Shown here piece after piece: positions 52,171 to 61,200 of a stretch of 64,000 nt of DNA. Position numbers and translations under genes: made by a program. The DNA is from Jejubacter calystegiae (GTDB lineage: Bacteria; Pseudomonadota; Gammaproteobacteria; Enterobacterales; Enterobacteriaceae), in contig NZ_CP040428.1 of NCBI RefSeq assembly GCF_005671395.1, positions 4,464,001 to 4,528,000 of the forward strand. The letters run 5' to 3'. The notes under the pieces were generated by a model that had not been told where the DNA came from, did not search any database, and was given only the letters and a program-made list of their open reading frames with translations. Every line of letters starts with the position of its first letter. Position 1 is the first letter of the stretch.

Positions 52171-53088
52171 TTAGCCCACCAGCATCAGCTCGCGACTTTC
52201 CAGCGGCGGCCGGGTGACTCGCGACATCAGGATCTCCTTCACCGCCTGGGCCTGAGGCGACAGCGGCAACCGCGCTGAAAGATTCAGCGATAGCGGCAGC
52301 GTCAGCGTCGGTGAAGTAATACGCGACATCCAGCCACCGGCGGCGCCCATCAGCAGACGCGCCGCCGATTCCGGCAATACCGTCACGCCCATACCGCTGG
52401 CAATGGCGGCCGTCAGGGTCGAAATGGACTCGATCTCGCCCGCAATCTTCGCCGTCAGACGGCGCAGAGAGAAGGCTTCATCCACCCGGCGCCTGACCGC
52501 ACTGTAGTCGCGCGGCAGCAGCAGATTCATCTGCGCCACCTGGGTCAGATCCACGCTCGGGCCAGGGTTGCCCTGGGTGCCCACCACAAACAGCGACTCC
52601 TTGCGCAGCGGCTGGCTGATAATACCGGCCGTGGGCGCTCTGTCGTACAACACGGCCATATCAAGCTGGCCGTTCAGCAGTTTGTCATTCAGCTGTCCGC
52701 CGCTGTTTTCGTGCAGATAGATTTGCACGTCTGGCAGCTCCGCCCGCACCGTCTGCAACAGCGGCATGGTCACAGAGGAGGAGGCAGTGCCTGGCGCCAG
52801 ACCAATAGATACCGGGCCGCTCAGCGACTGCCCCACATTATTGACGGCCAGCTGCGCCTGGTCGCACATCCGCAGAATGGTGCGGGCATGGGCATAGAGC
52901 AGCTTTCCCGCCTCGGTAGGGGTTACGCCGCGCCGGGTACGGATCAGGAGTTGCTGATCCATTTCGCCTTCAAGCGTAGCGACCTGCTGGCTCAGCGCTG
53001 GCTGGGCAATGTGCAGCACCTCGGCGGCCTGGGTCAGGCTACCGATATCGACGATTTTTACGAAGTACTTCAGTCGTCTGAGATTCAT
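52171..53088 (-). CDS. nac: Nac, nitrogen assimilation control regulator
   Basis: 305 residues from the ATG at 53088 (CAGGAGGC upstream), the standard Nac length; the longer frame is rejected. LysR HTH: MNLRRLKYFVKIVDIGSLTQAAEVLHIAQPALSQQ. Nac couples sigma-54-dependent NtrC activation to sigma-70 promoters (hut, put, ure, gdhA) under nitrogen limitation and needs no coeffector. A sigma-54 promoter and an NtrC site are present upstream, confirming the usual control. Confidence 0.94.
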   Translation of the reverse strand: MNLRRLKYFVKIVDIGSLTQAAEVLHIAQPALSQQVATLEGEMDQQLLIRTRRGVTPTEAGKLLYAHARTILRMCDQAQLAVNNVGQSLSGPVSIGLAPGTASSSVTMPLLQTVRAELPDVQIYLHENSGGQLNDKLLNGQLDMAVLYDRAPTAGIISQPLRKESLFVVGTQGNPGPSVDLTQVAQMNLLLPRDYSAVRRRVDEAFSLRRLTAKIAGEIESISTLTAAIASGMGVTVLPESAARLLMGAAGGWMSRITSPTLTLPLSLNLSARLPLSPQAQAVKEILMSRVTRPPLESRELMLVG

Positions 53089-53142
53089 TTTGCCTCCTGA
53101 ACGGGATACCAGTGCGAAAGGGTCTGGCTCTGTACAAGGCAT

Positions 53143-53158
53143 TGCAAGAAGGTTGCCA
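53143..53158 (-). promoter_or_regulatory. Sigma-54 promoter of nac
   Basis: On the minus strand TGGCAACCTTCTTGCA, matching TGGCA-N6-TTGCA with the invariant GG and GC in correct register. It lies 55 bases upstream of the nac ATG. Confidence 0.85.
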
Positions 53159-53277
53159 GATTACAGCCATCGCCAGAAATTCAGGCTAACCTTATGGATA
53201 ATAAGCAAATCTGATTATCCGGCCCTCTTAAAATCGCCGCAGTATGTCAATCCCCCCTGCCCCATAACGGGGTGATG

Positions 53278-53294
53278 TGCACTACGCTGGCGCA
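53278..53294. promoter_or_regulatory. NtrC binding site upstream of nac
   Basis: TGCACTACGCTGGCGCA fits the NtrC dyad TGCACY-N5-GGTGCA with one mismatch. It lies about 120 bases upstream of the sigma-54 promoter, as expected of an enhancer. Confidence 0.75.
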
Positions 53295-53343
53295 ACGGCT
53301 GGCGATTTTAGCGCCAAACGAACCTTTTGCCGCGATTCCACCT

Positions 53344-53372
53344 TTGACAAGCCGTCGGCACGCCGTTACTAT
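53344..53372 (+). promoter_or_regulatory. Promoter of the second tRNA-Asn gene
   Basis: TTGACA, 17 bases, TACTAT, GC-rich discriminator GCGCCCCG; same plan as upstream of the first tRNA-Asn. Confidence 0.85.
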
Positions 53373-53390
53373 GCGCCCCGTTCACACGAT

Positions 53391-53466
53391 TCCTCTGTAG
53401 TTCAGTCGGTAGAACGGCGGACTGTTAATCCGTATGTCACTGGTTCGAGTCCAGTCAGAGGAGCCA
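53391..53466 (+). tRNA. tRNA-Asn(GUU), second copy
   Basis: Identical to the copy at 34025-34100 along its 76 bases, including the 18 bases upstream (CCCCGTTCACACGAT...). E. coli has four such asn genes in this region (asnT, W, U, V); which one this is cannot be decided. Followed by a strong terminator with CTTAAGCGGGC. Confidence 0.95.
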
Positions 53467-53475
53467 AATTTAAGG

Positions 53476-53512
53476 AAGCCCGCTTAAGGAAACTTAAGCG
53501 GGCTTCTTGTTT
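53476..53512 (+). terminator. Terminator after the second tRNA-Asn
   Basis: GCCCGCTTAAG GAAA CTTAAGCGGGC followed by TTCTTGTTTTTT: 11-bp perfect stem. Confidence 0.9.
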
Positions 53513-53533
53513 TTTACGCTCTGACACCAGCAC

Positions 53534-53836
53534 CTACAGTACAAACCCGTAATGAGAACCATCCGGCAGTTCAACATCAAGGTGCAGTTTGCCGCCTGCT
53601 GCCTCGACGTAGCGTTTAAGCGTGGAAAGTTTCAGATCGCGGCCTGGCTTTTCCATTCCTGCAACGGTAGGTTGCCTGACTCCCAGCGCCTGGGCCATTT
53701 CGACCTGCGTTTTCTGTACTTTTTCGCGCAGTTCAGCAAGGTGAATGTTGAGCAGGATGTCCGTCGCCATCGCCTGAGCTTCAGCCACAACTTCCGGCTT
53801 TTCATCCGCAATAAGCTGTTCCAGCGTTCTGCCCAT
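53534..53836 (-). CDS. HigA/XRE-type antitoxin
   Basis: 100 residues: an N-terminal acidic dimerisation part, then an HTH (LREKVQKTQVEMAQALGVRQPTVAGMEKPGRD) and a C-terminal beta strand AAGGKLHLDVELPDGSHYGF typical of HigA antitoxins of the HigB-HigA reversed type. AAGGAG precedes the ATG. Encoded after and overlapping the (extended) toxin frame. It sits directly behind tRNA-Asn, like the MazEF pair behind the first copy. Confidence 0.87.
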   Translation of the reverse strand: MGRTLEQLIADEKPEVVAEAQAMATDILLNIHLAELREKVQKTQVEMAQALGVRQPTVAGMEKPGRDLKLSTLKRYVEAAGGKLHLDVELPDGSHYGFVL

Positions 53837-54195
53837 CGCGTTACTCCTTCTCTTTTTAATGTGTTCAACCAGTTCGTGAATTCCCGGTCAGCAACCGGAA
53901 GCATCTCATCGTAAAAACGTTTTTCATTGCCGACCTTGTTTCCGGCACAAAGCACGATGCCGGTACGGAGCGGGTCAAAAGCGAAAAACGCCCGTATCGG
54001 ATCGCCCCGGCTCTGAACACGCAACTCTTTCATGTTGCTGTAGCGGGAGCCTCTGATCGTATCGGCATAAGGTCTGGACAACCCCGGCCCCTTTTCCCGC
54101 AGGACCAACAGCGCTGCCAGCACGCTGGCCCGATCGGTATCATTGAGCGAGGTAAACCAGTTATCAAACGTATCCGTTGTTTTAATTGTCCACAC
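53632..54195 (-). CDS. HigB/RelE-type toxin with probable 3' frameshift
   Basis: From the GTG at 54195 (GGGAGGTCCC site; VWTIKTTDTFDNWF). Residues 1-115 are a typical RelE/HigB toxin: LRE-KGPGLSRPYADTIRGSRYSNMKELRVQSRGDPIRAFFAFDPLRTGIVLCAGNKVG-NEKRFYDEMLPVADREFTNWLNTLKRE. The family ends near there. Here the frame runs on for about 70 residues through the antitoxin gene in another frame. Removing one base from the A5 run near 53862 would end the protein at E-K-E-stop just upstream of the antitoxin start. I therefore read the C-terminal extension as a frameshift or sequencing error; the toxin may be inactive or unaffected. Confidence 0.75.
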   Translation of the reverse strand: MWTIKTTDTFDNWFTSLNDTDRASVLAALLVLREKGPGLSRPYADTIRGSRYSNMKELRVQSRGDPIRAFFAFDPLRTGIVLCAGNKVGNEKRFYDEMLPVADREFTNWLNTLKREGVTRWAERWNSLLRMKSRKLWLKLRRWRRTSCSTFTLLNCAKKYRKRRSKWPRRWESGNLPLQEWKSQAAI

Positions 54196-54207
54196 GGGAC
54201 CTCCCAA

Positions 54208-54679
54208 TCAATATAGGTTAAGCGCTATATAGATGTAAAGCTATAAAGTAGATTATGAAGTGATGGGATGAGGGATTCATGCGTCATTACTGCAAAGATG
54301 AAGACGCATTCGGGTATTTCAGTGAATAACATGCAAGACATTCACCGTTTTACGACCTGTACCGGAAAACCCGTTCAGGGTGTTGACGCTGTGTGAAAAG
54401 TGACCTTAATTGACCGATTCACCAGGTCCTGGCCTCCCCCCATAAATAAAAAACCAAGCAATAACAACAAATTAAATCACACATGCTCATAATAAATGGA
54501 TATTTCTGGAAATTTTCAGAATAAACATTGCCTTACATTTATGAGAATGATATTAATAACCATTATCGTTTACATAAAAATAATAACGATCTGTGCGTCT
54601 CTTTCAGAAATACCTGGCGGGAGTGTGGGCTTAACAACAAATCACTTTTTAGTTAAGCAGACATTTTTTAGGGATAGCT
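54208..54679. other. Promoter region of iroN and right edge of the toxin-antitoxin gene
   Basis: About 470 bases, AT-rich in 54440-54660. It contains the Fur box at 54549-54567. A 91-codon frame that ends inside iroN is not convincing. No other gene seen. Confidence 0.55.
54549..54567. promoter_or_regulatory. Fur box of iroN
   Basis: GATATTAATAACCATTATC matches 16 of 19 positions of GATAATGATAATCATTATC. It lies about 110 bases upstream of the iroN ATG. Confidence 0.8.
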
Positions 54680-56860
54680 ATGAGGAATCACATTACGCTG
54701 TGGCCAGTCACTCTTCTGATAACTGGCCTCCACTGCCATGGGTCAGCGGCTACAGAACCCACCACCAGTAACGGCGATACCATGGTGGTGGAAGCCACCG
54801 CCGAACAGGTATTAAAACAGCAGCCCGGCGTGTCGATTATTACCCGGGAAGATATTCAGAAGAACCCTCCGGTCAATGATCTTTCGGAAATTATACGCAA
54901 AATGCCCGGGGTTAATCTGACCGGCAACAGCGCCTCCGGCACCCGGGGAAATAACCGACAAATTGATATTCGCGGAATGGGGCCGGAAAACACCTTAATA
55001 CTTATCGATGGCGTTCCGGTGACCTCCAGAAATTCGGTGCGCTATAGCTGGCGGGGGGAGCGTGATACCCGAGGCGACAGCAACTGGGTTCCGCCAGAGC
55101 AGGTGGAGCGAATCGAAGTGATCCGCGGGCCAGCCGCGGCGCGCTACGGTTCAGGCGCCGCCGGTGGCGTGGTGAATATTATTACCAAACGTCCTACCAA
55201 CGACTGGCATGGCTCACTCTCTTTATTCACCAATCAGCCAGAAAACAGTAAAGAGGGCGACACCAAACGCGCCAATTTCAGCCTGAGCGGGCCACTGGCC
55301 GGAGACGCTCTGACGATGCGCCTTTACGGCAATCTTAATAAGACCGATGCCGATAGCTGGAATATTAACTCCTCCGCGGGCGGCGCGAAAAATGCCGCCG
55401 GACGCGAAGGGGTTCGCAATAAGGATATTAACGGCGTGCTCTCCTGGAAAATCACCCCGACGCAGATTGTCGATTTTGAGGCAGGCTACAGCCGCCAGGG
55501 GAATATCTATACCGGCGATACGCAGAACAGCTCTTCCAGCGCCATAACAGAGGCGCTGGCGAAATCAGGCGCCGAAACCAACCGCATGTACCGCCAGAAT
55601 TACGGTATCACCCATAATGGCATCTGGGACTGGGGGCAGAGTCGGCTCGGTTTTTACTATGAGAAAACCCATAATACCCGAATGGATGAAGGGCTTTCCG
55701 GCGGCGGTGAGGGTCGCATCACCCAGGATGAGCGGTATACCACCAACAGACTTACCTCTTACCGCACCAGCGGCGAGGTGAATATTCCAGTAAATTATCT
55801 GTTCGATCAAACGCTGACCCTGGGGGCCGAGTGGAGCCGGGATGAACTGGAAGACCCCTCCTCCACCGGGCTCAGCGCGCCGGACGATAATGTCGCCGGT
55901 ATTCCGGGTAATCCGGCCAGCCGCAGCGACAAAAACCATTCTGTGATTAGCGCCCTCTATATTGAAGATAATATTGAACCTGTTCCCGGTACCCAGATTG
56001 TTCCGGGCCTGCGCTTCGATTATCTGAACGAAAGTGGCGGTAATCTGAGCCCCAGCCTGAATATCTCTCAGGAGTTGGGCGACTACGTTAAGCTGAAAGC
56101 CGGGATCGCCCGCACTTTTAAGGCTCCTAATCTGTATCAATCCAGCGAAGGCTACCTGCTTTACTCCAAAGGCAATGGCTGCCCTTCCGATATCACATCA
56201 GGCTCCTGCTACCTGCTGGGGAATAAGGATCTGGATCCGGAAATCAGCGTGAATAAAGAGATCGGATTAGAATTTGCCTGGGAAGATTATCACGCCAGCA
56301 TCACTTATTTCCGCAACGACTATAAAAACAAGATAGTGGCCGGTGATGAAATTCTCGGCCGCACTTCATCCGGCTCTTATATTCTGCAGTGGGAAAATGG
56401 CGGCAAGGCGCTTATCGACGGTATCGAAGCCAGTATGGCGATTCCATTAGTGAAAGAGACTCTGGACTGGAATACCAATGCCACCTGGATGCTCACCTCT
56501 GAACAGAAAGAGACCGGTAATCCCCTGTCGATTATCCCCAAATATACCGTGAACACCGCGCTGGACTGGACGATTACCGATGCGCTATCGGCCAATATCA
56601 ACTGGACGCTGTATGGCAGGCAGAAGCCCAGAACGCATGCAGAAACCAATAGCGAGGCCACTAACGGGCTGTCAGGAAAAGAGCTGGGCGCCTACTCGCT
56701 GGTCGGCACCAGTGTGAATTATGACATTAATACAAATCTGCGGCTCAATGTCGGTATCAGTAACCTGCTCGATAAGCGGATTTATCGCTCTTCGGAAGGG
56801 GCAAATACCTATAACGAGCCGGGGCGGGCTTATTATGCCGGGGTAACTGCCTCGTTCTGA
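54680..56860 (+). CDS. iroN: Salmochelin/catecholate TonB-dependent receptor IroN
   Basis: 726 residues, as in Salmonella. Signal peptide about 1-24, TonB box near D-T-M-V-V, plug domain (PPVNDLSEIIRKMPGVNLTGN, IDIRGMGPENTLILIDGVP, VERIEVIRGPAAARYGSGAAGGVVNIITKRP) and a C-terminal beta-barrel ending AGVTASF. It imports ferric salmochelins and enterobactin across the outer membrane. It converges on iroD across a bidirectional terminator and has a Fur box upstream. FepA is the nearest alternative, but the genetic context settles it. Confidence 0.93.
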   Translation: MRNHITLWPVTLLITGLHCHGSAATEPTTSNGDTMVVEATAEQVLKQQPGVSIITREDIQKNPPVNDLSEIIRKMPGVNLTGNSASGTRGNNRQIDIRGMGPENTLILIDGVPVTSRNSVRYSWRGERDTRGDSNWVPPEQVERIEVIRGPAAARYGSGAAGGVVNIITKRPTNDWHGSLSLFTNQPENSKEGDTKRANFSLSGPLAGDALTMRLYGNLNKTDADSWNINSSAGGAKNAAGREGVRNKDINGVLSWKITPTQIVDFEAGYSRQGNIYTGDTQNSSSSAITEALAKSGAETNRMYRQNYGITHNGIWDWGQSRLGFYYEKTHNTRMDEGLSGGGEGRITQDERYTTNRLTSYRTSGEVNIPVNYLFDQTLTLGAEWSRDELEDPSSTGLSAPDDNVAGIPGNPASRSDKNHSVISALYIEDNIEPVPGTQIVPGLRFDYLNESGGNLSPSLNISQELGDYVKLKAGIARTFKAPNLYQSSEGYLLYSKGNGCPSDITSGSCYLLGNKDLDPEISVNKEIGLEFAWEDYHASITYFRNDYKNKIVAGDEILGRTSSGSYILQWENGGKALIDGIEASMAIPLVKETLDWNTNATWMLTSEQKETGNPLSIIPKYTVNTALDWTITDALSANINWTLYGRQKPRTHAETNSEATNGLSGKELGAYSLVGTSVNYDINTNLRLNVGISNLLDKRIYRSSEGANTYNEPGRAYYAGVTASF

Positions 56861-56868
56861 CCTCAGAT

Positions 56869-56895
56869 GCCCGCGGAACTCCGCGGGCTTTTTTC
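56869..56895 (+). terminator. Terminator between iroN and iroD
   Basis: GCCCGCGG AACT CCGCGGGC followed by TTTTTTC; A-rich flank allows some function on the minus strand too. Confidence 0.85.
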
Positions 56896-58137
56896 TTATA
56901 GCCAGGCAATGCCATCAATCAGCGCGCCGCGCCACCAGGCATAATCGTGACCGCCGGTATAAACCACGCAATGACTCTCTACGCCAGCGGCACAGAGCCG
57001 CTGATGCAGTTGCCGTACATGGGGAACCGTGGAGCCTTCCAGTGAGCCCACGCACAGCCGAATCCGCACGCTGTCCGGCGGTGAAGAGAGAAGATGCTCG
57101 CTTACCCAGCAGTCGTCACGTTCGCTGAACAGCGAGGGTCGGCTGCTGCCGTCCGGCGTCCACCACATTGAAGGCGAATGACAAAGCACGGCACCAAAGG
57201 TTTCTGGCGCATGGCGGGCGGCCATCAGCGCCGTTACGCCCCCCAGACTCTGCCCGGCCAGCACGGTATGGGCGCGCCCCGCCCAGACCCTGTCCGGATA
57301 TTTTGCCCGAACACCAGGGATAAGGCGTTCGGCAATATCCTGCACCAGTTCGCTGCGGCCACCCAGAATAGCGCTACGTTCGGTCTCATCAACATTATCA
57401 ATGCCAAGCACCGCCAGCGGCGCGATACGCCCGCTGTCGATGGCGGCATCAATGGCGCCGCTAACGCCGAGATAATCAAACCAGGTTTCGGCATCGGGCA
57501 GCACCAGTAGCCCCAAAGGCACAGAGTCAGGAACGTCGGGAAGATAGAGACGCACGCGGCGCGTCTGACCGGCAATAACCGGGTGCCAGGTGACGAGTTC
57601 ACCGCGCCCACACTGCGTATCACCGCGCCATTCTTCCTGAGCAGGCGCCAGATCCAGCGCCAGCACCGACTCCCGCCCGTCTCCCCGCACCCTGATCCCC
57701 GGCTGGCGATTTAGCGAGTCGGGCTGACCAGTAAAGGGGGTAAACCGGGTGCCCAACTGCGATAACGCTTCAGGCGCGGTATCGGGAGGGATTTCGGTCA
57801 TGGTGTAGGATCCGCAGTAGCTTGCCGGCAAACGAAGAGTCAGCCACCAGATATCGCTGGATGGCAGGCGGTTCATCAGCCCCTGTCCGACCCGCTCTTT
57901 ATCCGTGATGCGATTTAAGCGCAGGTATACGCCCTGAAGCGACGCCGCCGAACGCCACACAAAGGTGACGTCGCGCTGGTCGGGCTGACCGGCAACACCG
58001 ATCACCAGGGGAAGAGTGACGGATTCAACGTCGTGCCAGAACTGTGCGCTGTCCGATACGCCGCCCGCCGCCAGCTGTTCAAGAATTCGGGCGGCAGCGG
58101 TAATGGTGTCGGGAACGGCGGGAGTGGACTGTCTCAT
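56896..58137 (-). CDS. iroD: IroD, ferric salmochelin/enterobactin esterase
   Basis: 413 residues from the ATG at 58137 (MRQSTPAVPD, GGAAGGCC upstream); the longer frame into iroC lacks conserved sequence. Fes-like esterase: an N-terminal all-beta domain and C-terminal alpha/beta hydrolase with G-Q-S-L-G-G near residue 290 carrying the Ser nucleophile, GGHDYAWWRGALIDG near the end with the catalytic His. It cleaves the trilactone of ferric salmochelins in the cytoplasm to release iron. Last gene of iroBCD. Confidence 0.92.
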   Translation of the reverse strand: MRQSTPAVPDTITAAARILEQLAAGGVSDSAQFWHDVESVTLPLVIGVAGQPDQRDVTFVWRSAASLQGVYLRLNRITDKERVGQGLMNRLPSSDIWWLTLRLPASYCGSYTMTEIPPDTAPEALSQLGTRFTPFTGQPDSLNRQPGIRVRGDGRESVLALDLAPAQEEWRGDTQCGRGELVTWHPVIAGQTRRVRLYLPDVPDSVPLGLLVLPDAETWFDYLGVSGAIDAAIDSGRIAPLAVLGIDNVDETERSAILGGRSELVQDIAERLIPGVRAKYPDRVWAGRAHTVLAGQSLGGVTALMAARHAPETFGAVLCHSPSMWWTPDGSSRPSLFSERDDCWVSEHLLSSPPDSVRIRLCVGSLEGSTVPHVRQLHQRLCAAGVESHCVVYTGGHDYAWWRGALIDGIAWL

Positions 58138-58208
58138 TATTGGCCTTCCATAAAAGCTGATAAACCGGCGCGACGATTCCCCGAAACGCCGCGCCAATAG
58201 CGGTATCG

Positions 58209-61200
58209 TTATCCCGCGATCTCTTCCGGCGATGACACAGGTTGAGCGGCGTGGTCGCCCACGCTGTCGCGCCATAAATGCGCGTAGAGGCCATCCGCCG
58301 CCAGCAGCGCTTTATGGGAGCCATACTCAACGAGGCGCCCGCCATCCATCACGGCAATGGCATCACAGCGGCAGGCGGTGGTCAACCGATGGGCGACCAC
58401 CAGCGCCATCCGTCCCTGGCTGCGGGCAACGTTCGCCAGCGAGGTCATGAGCGCCTCTTCCGAATAGCGATCCAGCCGCGAGGTGGCTTCGTCCAGCAGC
58501 AGTATATCGGCCCCGGCAAGCAGCGCTCGCGCCAGCGCGATCAACTGGCGCTGACCAGCGGAGAAATCCGCCCCGCCGTTGTTCACCGGCGTGTGGAATC
58601 CGCGCGGCAGTGCACGAATGGTCTCCAGCAGCCCCGCCTGACGCGCCGCCTCTTCCACTTCGGCACGGCTGCTCCAGGGGCGTGCATAGCGGATATTTTC
58701 TGCGATATCACCGCTGAACAGCGCCACATCCTGATCCACCAGCCCTACCCGGGTGCGATAATCGGCCAGCGACATGGCGGTAATGTCCTTCTTGCCGATA
58801 CGGATCCGGCCACCGTCAGGCGAGTAGAGTCCGGCAATCAGCTTAACCAGCGTTGATTTCCCGGCCCCGCTGCGCCCGACCACGGCCACCACCGATCCCT
58901 GCGGTATTGTCAGGTTAAGCCGCTCCAGCGCGGCTTTGCTGCTACCAGGATACCGGAAGGTAACCTCATCCAGCGCCAGCGCTCCCGTTACCGGTGTCAC
59001 CGCAGAGCGCTCCGACGCCGTGACCTCCTCCGCGCCTTCGGTGGCTAACAGTTCATCAATATGCTTACCGCTGGCCGATGCCTGTTGCCAGGAATCGACA
59101 ATGCCGGAAAGCTGCTGCACCGGACCGTAGAACTGCCCCAGTAACAGGAAAAAGGCCGCCAGAATCCCCGGCGTCATCTCCCCGCCAGCCACCCGGGATG
59201 CCCCCACCAGCAGCACTGCGGCGTAAGAGGCTTCGGTGCAAAAGGTCAGGAACGGGAAGTAAACGGCCAGATATTTTTGCGCCCGCACGCGGGTGGCCCG
59301 GAACCGGTCCGACAGCGCACGCAGCTTTGACGCTTCCTGGTCCTGCTGGCCGTGGGACTGCACCACCCGAAGCCCCGAGACTTTCTCCTGCAACCTACTG
59401 TTCACTTTGCCAATCTCAATACGCGCCTGGGCATAAGCCGGGGAGCTCAGATGGCGGTAGAGCCACGTAGCCAAAATCACTACCGGAACCGCGCCCAGCG
59501 CCACCATGGCAAGCACCGGATCGAGCCAGAACATGGTTAGCGCAATAGCCAGCATCGCGATCAGGCTGGTCGCCGCCCCGGCCAGACCGTTTTGCAGAAA
59601 GCGCGCCAGCGCATCCACATCCACAGTCATGCGGGTCAGTCGGCTATCCATGTTCTGTTCATGATAGGGCAGCCCCAGACGCAGCAGATGGCCAAAGCTA
59701 CGCAGCCGCACCCTGTGCTGCACAGTTTCTGCTGCCCGCGCTGCAACCACGGTCTGCAGTGCATAGCAGCACCAACTGACCATCACCAGCCCCAGCGCCA
59801 GTAGCGCGCAGATGCCGATGGTTTGCAGACTTCCCTGGGCCACGCCTGCATCAATACCGCGCTGTAGCAGCACCAGTACGCCAACGCCTGACGCCGAATC
59901 CAGCGCAATCAGCAACGCCGCCAGCGCAAACATCCACGCCACCGGCGCCAGTAGCGAGCTCAGCCGCCGCTCCTTGCCTGCCTGAACCCGCTGCATCGCG
60001 CTTTCCGGCACGCGGCACATGCGTTCAGCGAAACCGTGGCCGCTCTCCTCATCCACAATGGCTTGCGGCGCGGCGTCTGGCTCCGGCCATAGATCTGCGT
60101 CTGCGGCCCGTATTTTTTCCAGCCGATCGCCCGTGCCCGACATCAGCGCGCGAAACGCCGGGCAGCGCGCTTCCAGTTCAGCCTGAGTGCCAATATCCAC
60201 AATCTGCCCTTCATCCAGTACTACAATCCGGCTGGCCAGCGCCAGGGTTGAACGGCGACGGGCGATCGCCAGCAGCATATGATCCTGGTCGGCATAGCGT
60301 GCCAGTGCATCATTGATCCCGGCTTCAGTACCGGCATCCACCGCCGAGGTGGTGTCGTCAAGCACCAGCAGGCCGGGCGCGGTAATCAGCGCCCGGGCCA
60401 GCGCAATGCGCTGTCGCTGCCCGCCGGAAAGATTGGTGCCCCGCTCACTCAGCCGGGTGTCGAACCCCTGGGGTAACGCCTGGATAAAGTCCATCGCCCC
60501 GGCCGCCGCGGCCGCGCGCCGGATATCCTGTTCCGAGGCTTGCGGGTGACCGTAGGCAATATTTTCCGCCACGCTTCCGGCAAACAGCAGCGCGTCTTCA
60601 AATACCACGCCCACCGTGCGCCGCAGTTCATCCAGCCTGAGATCGCGAATATTCTGTCTGCCCCGCTCCGTTTCAAGCCACAGAGCGCCGGAAGAAGGAT
60701 CGTAAAACCGCGCCAGCAGCATCAACAGCGTGGACTTCCCCGATCCCGACGCGCCGACCACCGCCATGGTCTCACCAGCTTCCAGAGAAAAGGAGATATC
60801 ACGCAATACCCGGGTGCCGCTGCTGTAGGTAAATCCCACCTGTTCAAGCCGGAGCCCAACCACCTTACCGGCAACCGACTGCGTGCCATCCTGCATTTGC
60901 GGGCGGGTATCGATCAGTGAAAACACCCGTTCCACCGGAGCCCGGGTCCGCTGGCCAATCACCAGAAAGGTCGCCAGCACCCGGGTCGGCCCCGTTAGCA
61001 TCGCCAGGAAACTGGCGAAAGCCACGAAGGTACCCAGATCGATGCGCCCGGTCATCACCGACCAGCCGCCATAACACAACAGGACTATCTGCCCCAGTAC
61101 CGGTAGCGCCAGCATGGTGGCCCCCGGCATCGCCTGAGCTATCGCCGCGCTAATACGCGCCCGCACCATCTGCCGCGACTGGCTATCCAGCCAGTTCAGT

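Noticed and set aside
34025..53466. The two tRNA-Asn genes as attL/attR of one 19-kb island
   Set aside because: E. coli carries several identical asn tRNA genes in this region with their own promoters, and both copies here have complete promoters; cbl and nac in between are backbone genes.
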